The notes under the pieces: model-generated
Seen by the model: the letters and a program-made list of their open reading frames with translations, nothing else
The model's database searches: none
Told to the model about the DNA's origin: nothing
Assembly: GCF_017163755.1 (NCBI RefSeq)
Contig: NZ_JAFIWC010000007.1
Location: 62,001-126,000 of the forward strand
Source of the DNA: Xanthomonas sp.
GTDB taxonomy: Bacteria > Pseudomonadota > Gammaproteobacteria > Xanthomonadales > Xanthomonadaceae
Length of the DNA: 64,000 nt
Reading direction: 5' to 3'
Shown: positions 1 to 10,297 of the stretch, one piece after another
Position numbering within the stretch: the first letter of the stretch is position 1
Layout: the number at the start of each line of letters is the position of its first letter
Program-made: the position numbers and the translations under genes

Positions 1-2395
1 ACAGCACCATCGCGATGTCGTCCAGGAAAGTGCGGAAGAACGGCCAGTCGCGGGCCATCTCGCGCAGCGCGTCCTCGTGGCCGGCGTCGGCGGCCGCCTG
101 CAGGCCGCTGCCCACCCCGTACCAGCCGGGGATCACCGCGCGCGCCTGGCTCCATGCGAACACCCACGGGATCGCGCGCAGGTTGGACAGCGCCGCGTTC
201 TGGCCCAGCCGCCGCGACGGCCGCGAACCCAGGGTCATGCACTCGATCACGTCGATCGGCGTGGCCAGGCGGAAGTACTGCATGAAGTCCTTGGCGCCGA
301 CGAAGTCGCGGTAGGCGCCGGAGCTGCGCTCGGCGACCAGGTCCATCACCGGCCGCCACTGCGCCTCGCGCGGCTCGTCCGCGCGCGGGCGCAGGCTCGA
401 CAGCAGCACCGCGCCGGTCATCTGTTCCAGCGAGCGCAGCGCCAGCGCGCGGATGCCGTACTTGCGATGGATCACCTCGCCCTGCTCGGTGACCCGCAGG
501 CGGCCGTCGACGCTGCCGCGCGGCGCCGCTTCCAGCGCGCGCGTGGTCTTGCCGCCGCCGCGCACGATCGAACCGCCGCGGCCGTGGAAGAAGGTCAGGC
601 GGATGCCGAGTTCGGCGGCGGCGTCGAGCAGCTCCACCTGCGCGCGCTGCAGGCCCCAGCGCGAGGCGGCGATGCCGCCGTCCTTGCCGCTGTCCGAATA
701 GCCGAGCATCACCATCTGCACGTCGTCGCGCGCCGCCAGGTGGCGGCGGTAGACCGGATCGGCGAGCAGGTCGCGCAGCGTGTCGGTGCCGCCGCGCAGG
801 TCGTCCACGGTCTCGAACAGCGGCACGATGTCCAGCGGCACCGCGCCGTCGGCGTCGACCAGGCCGCCGCGCCGCGCTAGGGCCAGCACGGTCAGCACGT
901 CGGCGCGATTGTGCGCCATGCTGATGATGTAGCTGCCCAGCGCGTCGGCGCCGTGGCGCTTGCGCGCGTCGGCCAGCGCGGCGAACACCGCGTCCAGCCG
1001 CGCGTTGCCTTCGTCGCCGGCGGCGGCCGGCAGCGTGCGCTCGCCGCCGGCGTAGGCGCCGAGCGCGGCCGCGCGTTCGTGCGCCGGACGCGACTCCCAG
1101 TCCGCCTCGCCCAGCGCGGCGGCCACCGCGCGCGCATGCACGCTGGACTCCTGGCGCACGTCCAGCCGCGCCAGGTGGAAGCCGAAGCTGCGCACCCGCC
1201 ACAGCAGCCGGCGCACCGCGAACCAGCCCGCGTGCAGGCCCTTGTTGGCCTGCAGGCTGTCGAGGATCAGCTGCAGGTCGTGCTCCAGTTCGGCCGGGGC
1301 GGCGTAGGCGCCCGGCGCGTCGTCCAGCGTGGCCTGCAGCCGCGCGCGCATCAGGTCGTTGAACAGCCGGTACGGCATGTCGCCGTGGCGCGGGCGCGAG
1401 CCGGCGGCGGCGTCGGGCAGCAGCTGGCGGTAGCGTTCCAGCTGCGCCAGCAGCGCATCGCTGACCGCCACCAGCGTGGTCGACTGGCTGAGCAGGCTGG
1501 CCAGCTGCCACAGTTCCTTCAGGTAGCGGTCGAGCACCGCGCGCCGCTGCGCGTCCAGGGTGGCGGTGATGGTCCTGGCATCGACGTTCGGATTGCCGTC
1601 CATGTCCCCGCCGACCCAGGTGCCGAAGCGCAGCAGCCGCGGCAGCGCCAGGGTCTGGCCGTAGGTCTGTTCGACCGCCTGCTCCAGCGTCTCGTACAGC
1701 ACCGGGATCACCCGGTACAGCACCTGGGTCAGGTAGAAGCCCACGTGCTCGCGCTCGTCGTCCACGGTGGGCCGCACCGGCGAGGAATCGGCGGTCTGCC
1801 ACGACGCGGTCAGCGCCATGCGGAAGCGCGCCGCATCGGTGGCCTGCTCGCCCGGGGTGCGCATGCCGTCGAGGTTGTCGACCAGGCTGGCGACCATCAG
1901 CTGCTCCTTCTCCAGCAGCGCGCGCCGCACCGCCTCGGTCGGGTGCGCGGTGAACACCGGCTCCACGTCGATGCGTGGCAGCCAGTCGCCCAGTTCCTGC
2001 AGCGTCACGCCCTGCGCCTTGAGCCGGCGCAGGGCGTCGTGCAGCCCGTCCGGCTGCGGGGTGTCGGCGCTGCGGCGCTGGTAGTCGCGGCGGCGGCGGA
2101 TTCGGTGCACGCGCTCGGCGATGTTGACCACCTGGAAGTAGGTGCTGAACGCGCGCACCAGCGCCTCGGCCTCGCGCGGCTCGCGTCCGTACAGTTGTTC
2201 GCTCAGCGACGACGGCGGCGCGTCGCTCTCGCGGCGCGCGATGGCGGTGGTGCGAATGGTCTCGACCTCGTCGAGGAACTGCGCCGACACCTGTTCGGCG
2301 AGCAGGTCGCCCACCAGCGCCCCCAATCGGCGTACGTCGTCGCGCAAGGGAATGTCGGGCGTGGCAAACACGATGCTGCTGCGGTACTCGTTCAT
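1..2395 (-). CDS. ppc: Phosphoenolpyruvate carboxylase, 3' end outside the window
   Basis: PEP carboxylase adds bicarbonate to phosphoenolpyruvate to make oxaloacetate, refilling the TCA cycle in the cytoplasm. About 798 N-terminal codons are present; roughly the last 100 residues of a usual 900-residue enzyme lie before base 1. Visible family motifs, in order, are [11 protein letters not shown] with the catalytic His near residue 140, [22 protein letters not shown] and [14 protein letters not shown]. The start was set at the ATG giving MNEYRSS, as in Xanthomonas homologues; an in-frame ATG 12 bases upstream (MRFP) is possible. Nothing in the upstream 300 bases suggests an operon partner. Confidence 0.97.
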   Translation of the reverse strand, partial: MNEYRSSIVFATPDIPLRDDVRRLGALVGDLLAEQVSAQFLDEVETIRTTAIARRESDAPPSSLSEQLYGREPREAEALVRAFSTYFQVVNIAERVHRIRRRRDYQRRSADTPQPDGLHDALRRLKAQGVTLQELGDWLPRIDVEPVFTAHPTEAVRRALLEKEQLMVASLVDNLDGMRTPGEQATDAARFRMALTASWQTADSSPVRPTVDDEREHVGFYLTQVLYRVIPVLYETLEQAVEQTYGQTLALPRLLRFGTWVGGDMDGNPNVDARTITATLDAQRRAVLDRYLKELWQLASLLSQSTTLVAVSDALLAQLERYRQLLPDAAAGSRPRHGDMPYRLFNDLMRARLQATLDDAPGAYAAPAELEHDLQLILDSLQANKGLHAGWFAVRRLLWRVRSFGFHLARLDVRQESSVHARAVAAALGEADWESRPAHERAAALGAYAGGERTLPAAAGDEGNARLDAVFAALADARKRHGADALGSYIISMAHNRADVLTVLALARRGGLVDADGAVPLDIVPLFETVDDLRGGTDTLRDLLADPVYRRHLAARDDVQMVMLGYSDSGKDGGIAASRWGLQRAQVELLDAAAELGIRLTFFHGRGGSIVRGGGKTTRALEAAPRGSVDGRLRVTEQGEVIHRKYGIRALALRSLEQMTGAVLLSSLRPRADEPREAQWRPVMDLVAERSSGAYRDFVGAKDFMQYFRLATPIDVIECMTLGSRPSRRLGQNAALSNLRAIPWVFAWSQARAVIPGWYGVGSGLQAAADAGHEDALREMARDWPFFRTFLDDIAMVL

Positions 2396-2708
2396 CGGAA
2401 AACGCATGGCTCGGCGGTGGGGGCGCGGCAAGACTAACCCAAAAGTATTAGGCGCCCGCCCGGCGCGGCGACGGTTTCAAAGCGAACCATTGCCTGCGCG
2501 CGTGTCGCCGCGGCGCCGGCAGCGGCGCTTGCCTGGCTGGACCCCGTCGCGACCGGCGCCCGAAGCGGCTGTTCGCTCCACCAGAGCGCCAGGCCGACGG
2601 CCGCGTGCAGCGGCGCGGCTTGCAGGCCGGATGAGCCACCGGCCCAGGTCCGCCCACGTTCGCGGACCCTCGGTGCGCTGAGACCTGCAGCCGATGCGGG
2701 CGTGGCGG
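2396..2708. other. Intergenic stretch upstream of ppc, no convincing gene
   Basis: About 310 bases between ppc and the next gene. Short GC-rich open frames exist on the minus strand, but none has a ribosome binding site or a recognisable domain. The promoter of ppc should lie here, yet no clear -35/-10 pair stands out. Confidence 0.4.
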
Positions 2709-3389
2709 TCATAGCCGGTCCAGGCCCGCCACCGTGGTGGTGTACAACGCCAGGCCCGACCTGTCGATGACCTCGATCTTTCCGTTCGCGTGCTTGACGT
2801 CCTTGAGGTAGGGCAGGAACGCCACCTCGTCCGGCGCCGTGCGCACGATCGGCGTGTCGAGGATGAGCGCGTCCTTCCTGCGCACCCTGAAGTTCATCAG
2901 GAAGTGCCCGGTCGTCAACGCGCATTCCAGCGCGCAGCGATAGTCGGTCCCGGCGATCTTCCTGTCCTTGAAGATCCATTCGTTGCGGTAGCGGTCGCGG
3001 CGAAAATCGTCGATCGCCTGGCGCAACCGCGCCAGAGGCAGCGCGGTGTGGCTGGCGGCCTTTTCCAGGCCTTGCAGCAGCATCGGGATGAAGAACCCGT
3101 TGAGTTCCTCCGGCGAGGCGCATCGCCGGTAGCGTTCCACGTCCAGGGCGACATCCACGCTCAGCGCGCCGCTCGAGTTCACCTGCACGCCATCGGCCGG
3201 CTGCCGTTTGCCGACGATGCAGATCTTCTTGAAGCCTGCGGCCACGAACTTCTCGGCGCCAAGGCTGCGCTGCAGGAAGTTGCAGAGCGACCGGCTCTGG
3301 TCGCGGAACGGATGGACGACGTCGTCGCCGTATTCGCCCAGGTCGGGGTACAGGTACATCTCTTTCAGGATCATGTCTTTCAGAATCAT
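2709..3389 (-). CDS. Conserved-looking hypothetical protein, no domain recognised
   Basis: About 226 residues of ordinary mixed composition (for example YPDLGEYGDDVVHPF, FVAAGFKKICIVG), unlike the Arg/Ala-rich frames around it, so it is probably real. I recognise no domain, signal peptide or membrane segment, and offer no function. The start is uncertain: three in-frame ATGs follow each other (MILKDMILKEM) because a 15-base unit is tandemly duplicated at about 3360-3389. None has a good Shine-Dalgarno sequence; the frame stays open up to 3545, but that extension is low-complexity. The protein could be read from any of the three ATGs. Confidence 0.6.
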   Translation of the reverse strand: MILKDMILKEMYLYPDLGEYGDDVVHPFRDQSRSLCNFLQRSLGAEKFVAAGFKKICIVGKRQPADGVQVNSSGALSVDVALDVERYRRCASPEELNGFFIPMLLQGLEKAASHTALPLARLRQAIDDFRRDRYRNEWIFKDRKIAGTDYRCALECALTTGHFLMNFRVRRKDALILDTPIVRTAPDEVAFLPYLKDVKHANGKIEVIDRSGLALYTTTVAGLDRL

Positions 3390-3799
3390 GACGGGTCTGT
3401 CTGCTGGTTTCGGTTTGCGTGTGCTCGTCTTGCGTTCTTGCTGGCCCGATGAGCCGCGGCTCGCGAGCGTCCTTGGGCCCATGCCGGCCGGTTCGCGTCC
3501 GATCCGGCCTGCGCACGGTCCGCCGACGCCGGTCGCTGCCGGCACCGCACCACCGGCGCCGGCCGGGACGGGTGCGCCACGGCGGCTTGGCCCGACGCCA
3601 GCCCGCGGGTCGCGCCGCCAGCACGCAGGCCGATGGCGCGCCGTGCGAGCCGGGATCCGTCGCCTTCGTTCACCTTACCCTGCCCCACCCACCGCAACGG
3701 TAGCAGCCCTTCCCGGCCCCAGGCCGGCCAGTGCGGTGCGGATGTGCGCCAGAATCCAGAACCCGCCCCGCCTGTTCAAGCGCGGCGCGCGACAGCCGT
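3390..3799. other. Intergenic stretch upstream of the ahcY promoter
   Basis: Roughly 410 bases between the divergent hypothetical gene and the ahcY -10 box. Open frames here have biased Arg/Pro/Ala composition and no start signals. No structure or gene was seen. Confidence 0.4.
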
Positions 3800-3805
3800 T
3801 ATAAT
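3775..3805 (+). promoter_or_regulatory. Probable sigma-70 promoter of ahcY
   Basis: A perfect TATAAT lies at 3800-3805. The best -35 candidate, TTCAAG at 3775-3780, is weak and spaced 19 bases away. Transcription from this box would begin just at the 5' edge of the SAH riboswitch, which supports the assignment. Confidence 0.65.
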
Positions 3806-3808
3806 CGG

Positions 3809-3891
3809 CTACCCCTCCGCCGAGGGGCGCTGCGACCGTTCGATCCCGAGATTGCCTTCGCGATCAGACCGGCCAGGCTCGGCGGCAGGCA
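3809..3891 (+). promoter_or_regulatory. SAH (S-adenosylhomocysteine) riboswitch upstream of ahcY
   Basis: The leader contains the hallmarks of the SAH riboswitch known from beta- and gamma-proteobacteria: a hairpin CCCCTCC-GCC-GAGGGG followed directly by CGCTGCGAC, a variable segment, and the conserved CAGGCTCG near the 3' side. It lies between a TATAAT box and the ahcY start. In the family SAH binding switches expression on, so the cell makes SAH hydrolase when its substrate builds up. The exact 3' boundary was estimated from the CAGGCTCG motif. Position and sequence both fit, so the call is firm. Confidence 0.92.
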
Positions 3892-3949
3892 TGAGCTACA
3901 ACGGCGCCCGGACCATCGCGAGAACTCTCGCCATCGACCGGAGCACATG

Positions 3950-5395
<1,446 letters not shown>

Positions 5396-5403
5396 GCCGC
5401 CGC

Positions 5404-5425
5404 GCGCACGCCCGCGGGCGTGCGC
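5404..5425. repeat. Perfect 22-bp palindrome after ahcY
   Basis: A perfect GC-only-plus-AT-pair inverted repeat (half-site GCGCACGCCCG) starts 9 bases after the ahcY stop. It has no T tract, so it may act as an mRNA end-protecting hairpin together with the terminator that follows. Confidence 0.6.
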
Positions 5426-5443
5426 AAGGAACTCGAAGGATGG

Positions 5444-5473
5444 ACGGGTGCCGAAAGGCGCCCGTTTCCGTTT
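5444..5473 (+). terminator. Rho-independent terminator of ahcY
   Basis: Stem ACGGGTGCC / GGCGCCCGT (one G-U pair) closed by a GAAA tetraloop and followed by TTCCGTTT. It is placed 50 bases after the ahcY stop and before the convergent DUF2894 gene. Confidence 0.8.
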
Positions 5474-5519
5474 GCGGGCCTGGAGCGCAAGGCGCCTGCC
5501 GCGCGCCGGACGCGCGACG

Positions 5520-6212
5520 TCAGTCGCGGCGCTTGCGCGTCCGGCTTCGCGCCGGCTTCCGCGCGCCGATGGCGGCGCGTGGCGCGGCGACGGCCGCCAG
5601 GCCGCCGCCGTCGCGCAGCTGCTCCAGCCACGACAAGGTGTCGACGTAGGACAGGAAGTGCTGGAGATATCCGGGCGACACCTCGCGCATCAGCGTGATC
5701 GAGCGCTGCACCAGCACGCCGGAATTGAGCGGGCCGGCATCCAGCGGCAATTGCTCGAGCGACTGCCGCAGCTGGCTGTCGCTGCGCAGCCGGTCCCAGG
5801 TCTTGCGGAACGCGTCGAGCGCGGGCAGTTGCGGAAACGCGGCCGGTGCGCGACCGGGCGCATCGGCGGCGAACACCTCGCCCGCCCCCGGCGCGCGCGC
5901 GCCGATATGCGCCAGCAGCCCGCCGAGCGGACTGCCGGCGGCGGCGCGCGGCGCTGTCGCGCCGTCGCCGTCGCCGTCGCCGTCGCCGTTTCCGGGTTCG
6001 GCGGGCGCCTTATCGAGGTCTTCGGCATAGGCGGCGAGCAGCTCGGACAGCCGTGCGTCCAGGATGCGCCGCACCTGGCCCTCGTGGGCGGCGGCGCGCG
6101 ACGCCAGCGCGTCGATGAAAGCCAAGCGCAGCGGATCGGCGCGGTCGGCGTGCTGCCGCCGCCATGCATCGACCATCGCCCGCGCGCCGTCGCCGTCGCC
6201 GTCGCCGCTCAT
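5520..6212 (-). CDS. DUF2894 family protein, last gene of the motor operon
   Basis: A 230-residue protein of the DUF2894 type, function unknown. It begins SGDGDGDGARAMVDAW and carries a second run NGDGDGDGDG near residue 80; the C-terminal half has RKTWDRLRSDSQLRQSLEQ and QRSITLMREVSPGYLQHF and ends in a basic tail. No signal peptide or membrane segment is visible, so it is probably cytoplasmic. Its ATG overlaps the stop of the MotB/OmpA-like gene (ATGA), so the two should be translationally coupled. The Gly-Asp runs come from a hexanucleotide microsatellite (GGCGAC), one copy of which touches the start codon. The family call rests on recall of its typical neighbours. Confidence 0.8.
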   Translation of the reverse strand: MSGDGDGDGARAMVDAWRRQHADRADPLRLAFIDALASRAAAHEGQVRRILDARLSELLAAYAEDLDKAPAEPGNGDGDGDGDGATAPRAAAGSPLGGLLAHIGARAPGAGEVFAADAPGRAPAAFPQLPALDAFRKTWDRLRSDSQLRQSLEQLPLDAGPLNSGVLVQRSITLMREVSPGYLQHFLSYVDTLSWLEQLRDGGGLAAVAAPRAAIGARKPARSRTRKRRD

Positions 6213-6853
6213 CGGGGCGTGGCGCCCGCCTGCCGCGGTTTGGGGATGGGCGCGATCTCCACGCGCCGGTTCCTGGCCCGCCCGTCGTCGTTCGCGTTCG
6301 AGCCCACCGGCTGCTGCGAGCCGAACGCGGCGGCGAATACCGACGCGGCGGGAACGCCCTCGGCGATCAGGGTACGGGTCACGGTCAACGCGCGTTGCGC
6401 CGACAGCTCCCAGTTGTCGGCGAACTGGCGGTTGCCGTCCAGCACCGGCCGGTCGTCGGTGAAGCCGCTGACCATCAGCACTTCGTCGCGCGACTTCAGG
6501 TACCCGGACAGCGGTGCGGCCAGGCTCTTGAGCACATCGCGGCCTTCGGGCTGCAGCTGGTCGGAATTGAGCGCGAACAGCACGCTGCCGCGGATGCCGA
6601 TGCGGCCATCGACCAGGGTCACGCGGCCGGCGGCGAGCGGCGCGGCCAGCGCCTGCTCCAGCGTCTGCCGCCGTTGCGCCTCGATCTGCCGCTGCCGGAC
6701 TTCCTCGTCCAGCCGGCTCGACAATTGCAGTTGCACGCCGATCACCCCGACCAGGATCAGCACGAAGACGCCGAGCAGCACCGACATCAGGTCGCCGAAC
6801 ACCGCCCACACCGGCGCGCTGGCATCGGCCTCGATCTCGATCTCGTCGCTCAT
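6209..6853 (-). CDS. MotB/OmpA-like stator protein with peptidoglycan-binding domain
   Basis: 214 residues. A short cytoplasmic N-terminus leads into one transmembrane helix, WAVFGDLMSVLLGVFVLIL, with an Asp at residue 21 placed as in the ion-carrying Asp of MotB and ZorB. A periplasmic OmpA-like domain follows, with the peptidoglycan-binding signature GFTDDRPV, NWELSAQRA and NDDGRARNRRVEI. It should pair with the upstream MotA/ExbB-like DUF802 protein in the inner membrane as a proton- or sodium-driven stator unit. The start overlaps the DUF802 stop and its stop overlaps the DUF2894 start. No flagellar genes are nearby, so it is probably not a flagellar motor. What the motor drives is unknown. 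Confidence 0.9.
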   Translation of the reverse strand: MSDEIEIEADASAPVWAVFGDLMSVLLGVFVLILVGVIGVQLQLSSRLDEEVRQRQIEAQRRQTLEQALAAPLAAGRVTLVDGRIGIRGSVLFALNSDQLQPEGRDVLKSLAAPLSGYLKSRDEVLMVSGFTDDRPVLDGNRQFADNWELSAQRALTVTRTLIAEGVPAASVFAAAFGSQQPVGSNANDDGRARNRRVEIAPIPKPRQAGATPR

Positions 6854-8946
6854 GCCGCCTCGGCCCCGGCAGCGGCCTGCCGCGCGGCGAGCTGCTGCAG
6901 TTCGTCGATGATCTGCTTCTGCGACAGCACGCTCAGGTCGACGACCTCGCGCGCCTGCGCCACGTAGTACGCCAGCTGTTCGTCGCTGCGCGCCAGCGAG
7001 CTGTCCAGCGCGCCGGCGATGTGCTGCAGGCGTTCGCCCAACGCGTCGGCGGAGGTGCCGAACAGCTGCACCGCGGCGCCGAACGCATCGCCCAGGCTCG
7101 CCACTTCCACCGCGCTGCCGGTGACCTGCGCGGCCACCGCGCCCAGGCGCCCGGTCTCGGACTCGATGTGCTCGGCGAAGCGCGCGCCGACCCGGTCGAG
7201 CAGGTCCGCCGACGTGCCGACCAGCGCGTCGATCGCACTGCGCTGCTCGGCCGAGGCCTGGTTCACGCTGACCAGCAGGGTTTCCAGCGTCGCCAGCAGG
7301 CGGCCGCGCTCCTCGAGCATGGCGGTGTCGCGGACCATGCTGTCGGAGAGTTTCTGGCGCAGCTCGGCGACCACCTCGGCCGCCGCCTTCGGCGCTTCGG
7401 AGGCGATCTGCGCCAGCCGCGAGATCTCGGCGATGGTGTCGCGGGCGTGCGCCTGCGCCTGCGCCGAGATGTCGCCGGCGGTGCGCGCGAGCGTGTCGCA
7501 GATCTCCTGCTGGCGGCTGGCGACGAGTTCGCCGATCCGCTCCCAGTTGCCGCTCACCTGCGCGCTCATCGCCGCGAAGGTGTCCGTCCACGCCGCCAGG
7601 CGCTGCTGGTCGCGCGTTTCCAGCAGCGCCTGCAGGTCCGCATGCGACTGCTGCACCACGCCAACTAGCGCGGCGGCGTGCGCCTGGAAAGTCTCCGCGG
7701 CGGCGGCGTGCGCCTGCTGGTTGCCCAGCGCCAGGCGCTCGTTGAGCGCCGCCTGTCGCGACAGCGCCTGGTCCCAGGCGCCCGCGGCGGTGTCGGCGGT
7801 GGCGTCCAGGCGCGCCGAAACCGCCTCCACCAGGCCGGCCGAGCGTTGCGCGAAGGTCTCGGCGAAGCGATCCAGCGACGCGTGCAGGTCCGCGCTCAGC
7901 GCCTGGTTGGCCCGATGCTGTCCGGCCAGCGCCGCGTTCCAGCTGGCGGCCGCGCCGGCGCTTGCCGTTTCCAGGCTGGACGCCAGCGCGTCCAGCTGCA
8001 GTTGCACCGCGTGGCTGACGGTGTCGCGCATCGACGCCGTCTCGCGCGCCATGCCGGCCATCGTCGCCTCCATCACCGGTTGCAGCGCGACACCGACGGC
8101 CTGCGCGCTTTCGGCCACGCCCGCCTTCAGCGACTGTTCCACCGAACCGGCCAGGCGCGTGTAGGCGGCCTCGGTCCTGGCGTGGAAGTCCTCGTGGCTG
8201 GACAGCAGCCGCTGGTTCGCGGCGGCGCTGTGCTGCTCGATCGTGGCCATCATCGCCTGCAACCGGTCGACCAGCACCGGCAACAACTCGGCCTGCCGCT
8301 GCTGCAGCTGGAACGTCTCGCTGCGTTGGTGCGCCTGCGAGTGGCGGTGCAGCGTGGTCGCCACTTCCGCGTCCAGCCCTTGCACGGCCTGCAGCCGTTC
8401 GCGCCTGCACAGCGCCGAGAGCAGCCCCAGCATCGCCGAGGTGGCCACGCCGGCGATCGAGGTGCCGAACGCGAACCCGAGCCCCTTGACCGGTGCGGCG
8501 AGGGAGCCGCGGATCGCCTCCAGGTCGGTCGCGCTTTCCAGCGCCAGGCCGGTGCCCCTGAGCGTAGCCATCATGCCCAGCAGCGTGCCGAGCATGCCGA
8601 GCAGCACCAGCAGGCCGACCAGGTACGGCGTCATCGTCGGCGCAGGCAGCGCCACGCGCTCGCCCTCGATACGCAGGCGCACCGGGTTGCGCAGGGCCGC
8701 AGGCAGGCGGCCGAGCCAGGCGCCCAGCTCCGCCTGCGCCGAGGCGGCGTCGGCGACGGCCTGCGCCAGCGCCGCGGTGGCGTTGCGGTAGCGGTGCAGT
8801 TCCAGCGCGCCGGCCACGTAGCAGGCGCCGATCAGCAGCGTGACCGCCAGGCCCAACGGATTGGAGCCGACATAGCCGGCGCCGATCCAGCACACGGCGA
8901 GCAGGCCCAGCAGGAATACAGCGAGATTTAGCGGATTTCTGAACAT
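6850..8946 (-). CDS. DUF802 protein: MotA/ExbB-like channel with ~500-residue helical tail
   Basis: 698 residues. Four predicted membrane segments lie at about 6-27, 31-50, 108-130 and 155-180; the third carries GMLGTLLGMMATLRG and the fourth GTSIAGVATSAMLGLLSAL, which read like MotA/TolQ/ExbB. From residue 185 on the protein is Ala/Gln/Glu-rich, without membrane segments, and looks helical to the end. It includes DUF802-type repeats with Trp at 336, 391 (55 residues apart) and 468. The architecture matches ZorA of the Zorya defence system: a stator channel with a very long cytoplasmic tail. The start is the ATG giving MFRNPLN, directly before the first membrane helix; 21 more upstream residues are open but unlikely. 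Confidence 0.88.
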   Translation of the reverse strand: MFRNPLNLAVFLLGLLAVCWIGAGYVGSNPLGLAVTLLIGACYVAGALELHRYRNATAALAQAVADAASAQAELGAWLGRLPAALRNPVRLRIEGERVALPAPTMTPYLVGLLVLLGMLGTLLGMMATLRGTGLALESATDLEAIRGSLAAPVKGLGFAFGTSIAGVATSAMLGLLSALCRRERLQAVQGLDAEVATTLHRHSQAHQRSETFQLQQRQAELLPVLVDRLQAMMATIEQHSAAANQRLLSSHEDFHARTEAAYTRLAGSVEQSLKAGVAESAQAVGVALQPVMEATMAGMARETASMRDTVSHAVQLQLDALASSLETASAGAAASWNAALAGQHRANQALSADLHASLDRFAETFAQRSAGLVEAVSARLDATADTAAGAWDQALSRQAALNERLALGNQQAHAAAAETFQAHAAALVGVVQQSHADLQALLETRDQQRLAAWTDTFAAMSAQVSGNWERIGELVASRQQEICDTLARTAGDISAQAQAHARDTIAEISRLAQIASEAPKAAAEVVAELRQKLSDSMVRDTAMLEERGRLLATLETLLVSVNQASAEQRSAIDALVGTSADLLDRVGARFAEHIESETGRLGAVAAQVTGSAVEVASLGDAFGAAVQLFGTSADALGERLQHIAGALDSSLARSDEQLAYYVAQAREVVDLSVLSQKQIIDELQQLAARQAAAGAEAA

Positions 8947-8956
8947 GTCTTCCCAG

Positions 8957-9682
8957 TTAGCGGGTGCGAAGCGCTGCGAGCAGGCCTTCGATCGGTTGAA
9001 AACGGACATCCAGCTCGGCGAGCAGCACGCTGCGCATGTCGCGGACGAACACCTCCCGCCATGCGCCCGGCGATGCCGCCGTGGCGCTGGCCGGCATCGC
9101 GGCGTCGCCGGCCGGCGCCGTCGCCTCGGCCTGCCGCAGGCGCTCGAAATGCGTGCCGAGCAGCACCGGCACCGTGCCGAGCAGCGCCTGTTCGCGCGGA
9201 CTCAGGGTCAGCTCCATGACCGCATCGACCTCGGCGAGCCGGGCCATGTCCGCCGACCGGTGCGCGAGCATGTCGCGCAGGCGGCCGCGCAGGCGGCCGG
9301 TGGCGGCCTGCATCGCACGCTGCGTGTCCACGCAGCGCCGCTGGAACGGCGCGTAGTCCGGCGCCGTGTCCGCGTCGCCGCCCTGCCCGGCGTCTGGCCG
9401 GCTCGCCGGAAGCGACTCCAGCCCCGCGATGGTGCCGGCCAACGAGGCGCGTACGCGCGCGCATTCGTCTTCGACGCCGCTGTCGATGCCGGGCGCGTCG
9501 GCCGCGGGCAGCGCGCCATCGAGCGCTTTGAACAGGGCCACGGCGCGGGTCCAGTCGATCCACTGGCTCAGCCGGTCCGACAGCGCCGGGCTGCTTTGCG
9601 CTACGTCGAGGTCGGTGAGGCGCGCGAGCAGGCGGATGAAAGCCGGGCCCGGCACAGGCGTGCGTTGAGGAGCTTTCGCCAT
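8957..9682 (-). CDS. DUF3348 family protein, first gene of the motor operon
   Basis: 241 residues, soluble in appearance, with no signal peptide or transmembrane segment. Features include LTDLDVAQSSPALSDRLSQW, a central QRRCVDTQRAMQ region and a C-terminal WREVFVRDMRSVLLAELD. The start ATG has GGAA four bases upstream. Ten bases separate its stop from the DUF802 start, so it opens the four-gene operon DUF3348-DUF802-MotB/OmpA-DUF2894. I know of no assigned function; by position it could be a cytoplasmic partner of the DUF802 tail. The family name is from recall of this gene order in Xanthomonas and Burkholderia. Confidence 0.8.
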   Translation of the reverse strand: MAKAPQRTPVPGPAFIRLLARLTDLDVAQSSPALSDRLSQWIDWTRAVALFKALDGALPAADAPGIDSGVEDECARVRASLAGTIAGLESLPASRPDAGQGGDADTAPDYAPFQRRCVDTQRAMQAATGRLRGRLRDMLAHRSADMARLAEVDAVMELTLSPREQALLGTVPVLLGTHFERLRQAEATAPAGDAAMPASATAASPGAWREVFVRDMRSVLLAELDVRFQPIEGLLAALRTR

Positions 9683-10297
9683 TGTTCCGGTTAAAACGCG
9701 GCATTTTACCCCTATTGCGCGGCCGGCGCCCGGCGCCGCCCAAGTCCCGGCCCAGCGCCGGCGCGCGTCGGCATGGCGCCCCGCACCGTTGCGTGCTGGG
9801 CGTATCCGGATCCTCGGTAGCGGCCTGCCATCGCGGCCGGTCAGGTTCATGTACGCGAACCCGGCCAGGGCGCGATCGGCTCGAGGAATCGCTGTCCATC
9901 GCCAGCACGCCGGTTCGTACCGGTTCGTGGCGCGGCTCCACGCGCGATCGAAGCGTGTCTGTGGCCGACGCGGCCGCGCGCCCTGCGCACTGCCCCTGCG
10001 CGATGCCGTCGACAACCAAGCCGGCGCCCACCGCCGCGCGGAGAACTCAACCACCGGCGGCAATGCGATCGATGCGACGTCGCACGCCGGTTGGGCGCGC
10101 CTGCCGACGCCGGCCTGCATGCGGTCCGGCGTTGGCAGACGATCGAATGCCGTTCGCCACAAACGCGGTCCATGGCGCCGCGTCGGCCCACTGCGTTAAG
10201 CACGCGTGGAGGCCGTTACGCGATCGGCTTGCCGTTCCTCACGCGATGGCGCGCCCGCCGTCGGCAGAATGCGCTCGGTCCCACTCGTCCGCGTCGC
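9683..10297. other. 615-bp divergent intergenic region, no gene seen
   Basis: It separates the DUF3348 operon (minus) from ybhP (plus), so promoters for both should lie here. Right before DUF3348 there is an AT-richer patch around 9690-9720. The open frames in the region are Arg-rich on both strands and lack start signals, and I reject them as genes. Confidence 0.4.

Noticed and set aside
2448-2708. Minus-strand frames between ppc and the hypothetical gene
   Set aside because: One frame has a slightly protein-like stretch (VGLALWWSEQPLRAP), but it has no start or domain, and the other frames are equally open. A decayed gene cannot be excluded.
5404-5425. The 22-bp palindrome as the ahcY terminator
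   Set aside because: No T tract follows, while the GAAA-loop hairpin 20 bases later has one. It is kept as a repeat only.
6209-9682. Calling the operon a flagellar motor or a complete Zorya system
   Set aside because: No flagellar genes are near and no zorC, zorD or zorE homologue is present; only the stator design is similar.
9789-10199. 136-residue open frame upstream of ybhP
   Set aside because: Arg/Ala-rich, no ribosome binding site, no recognisable motif; overlaps equally open frames on the other strand.
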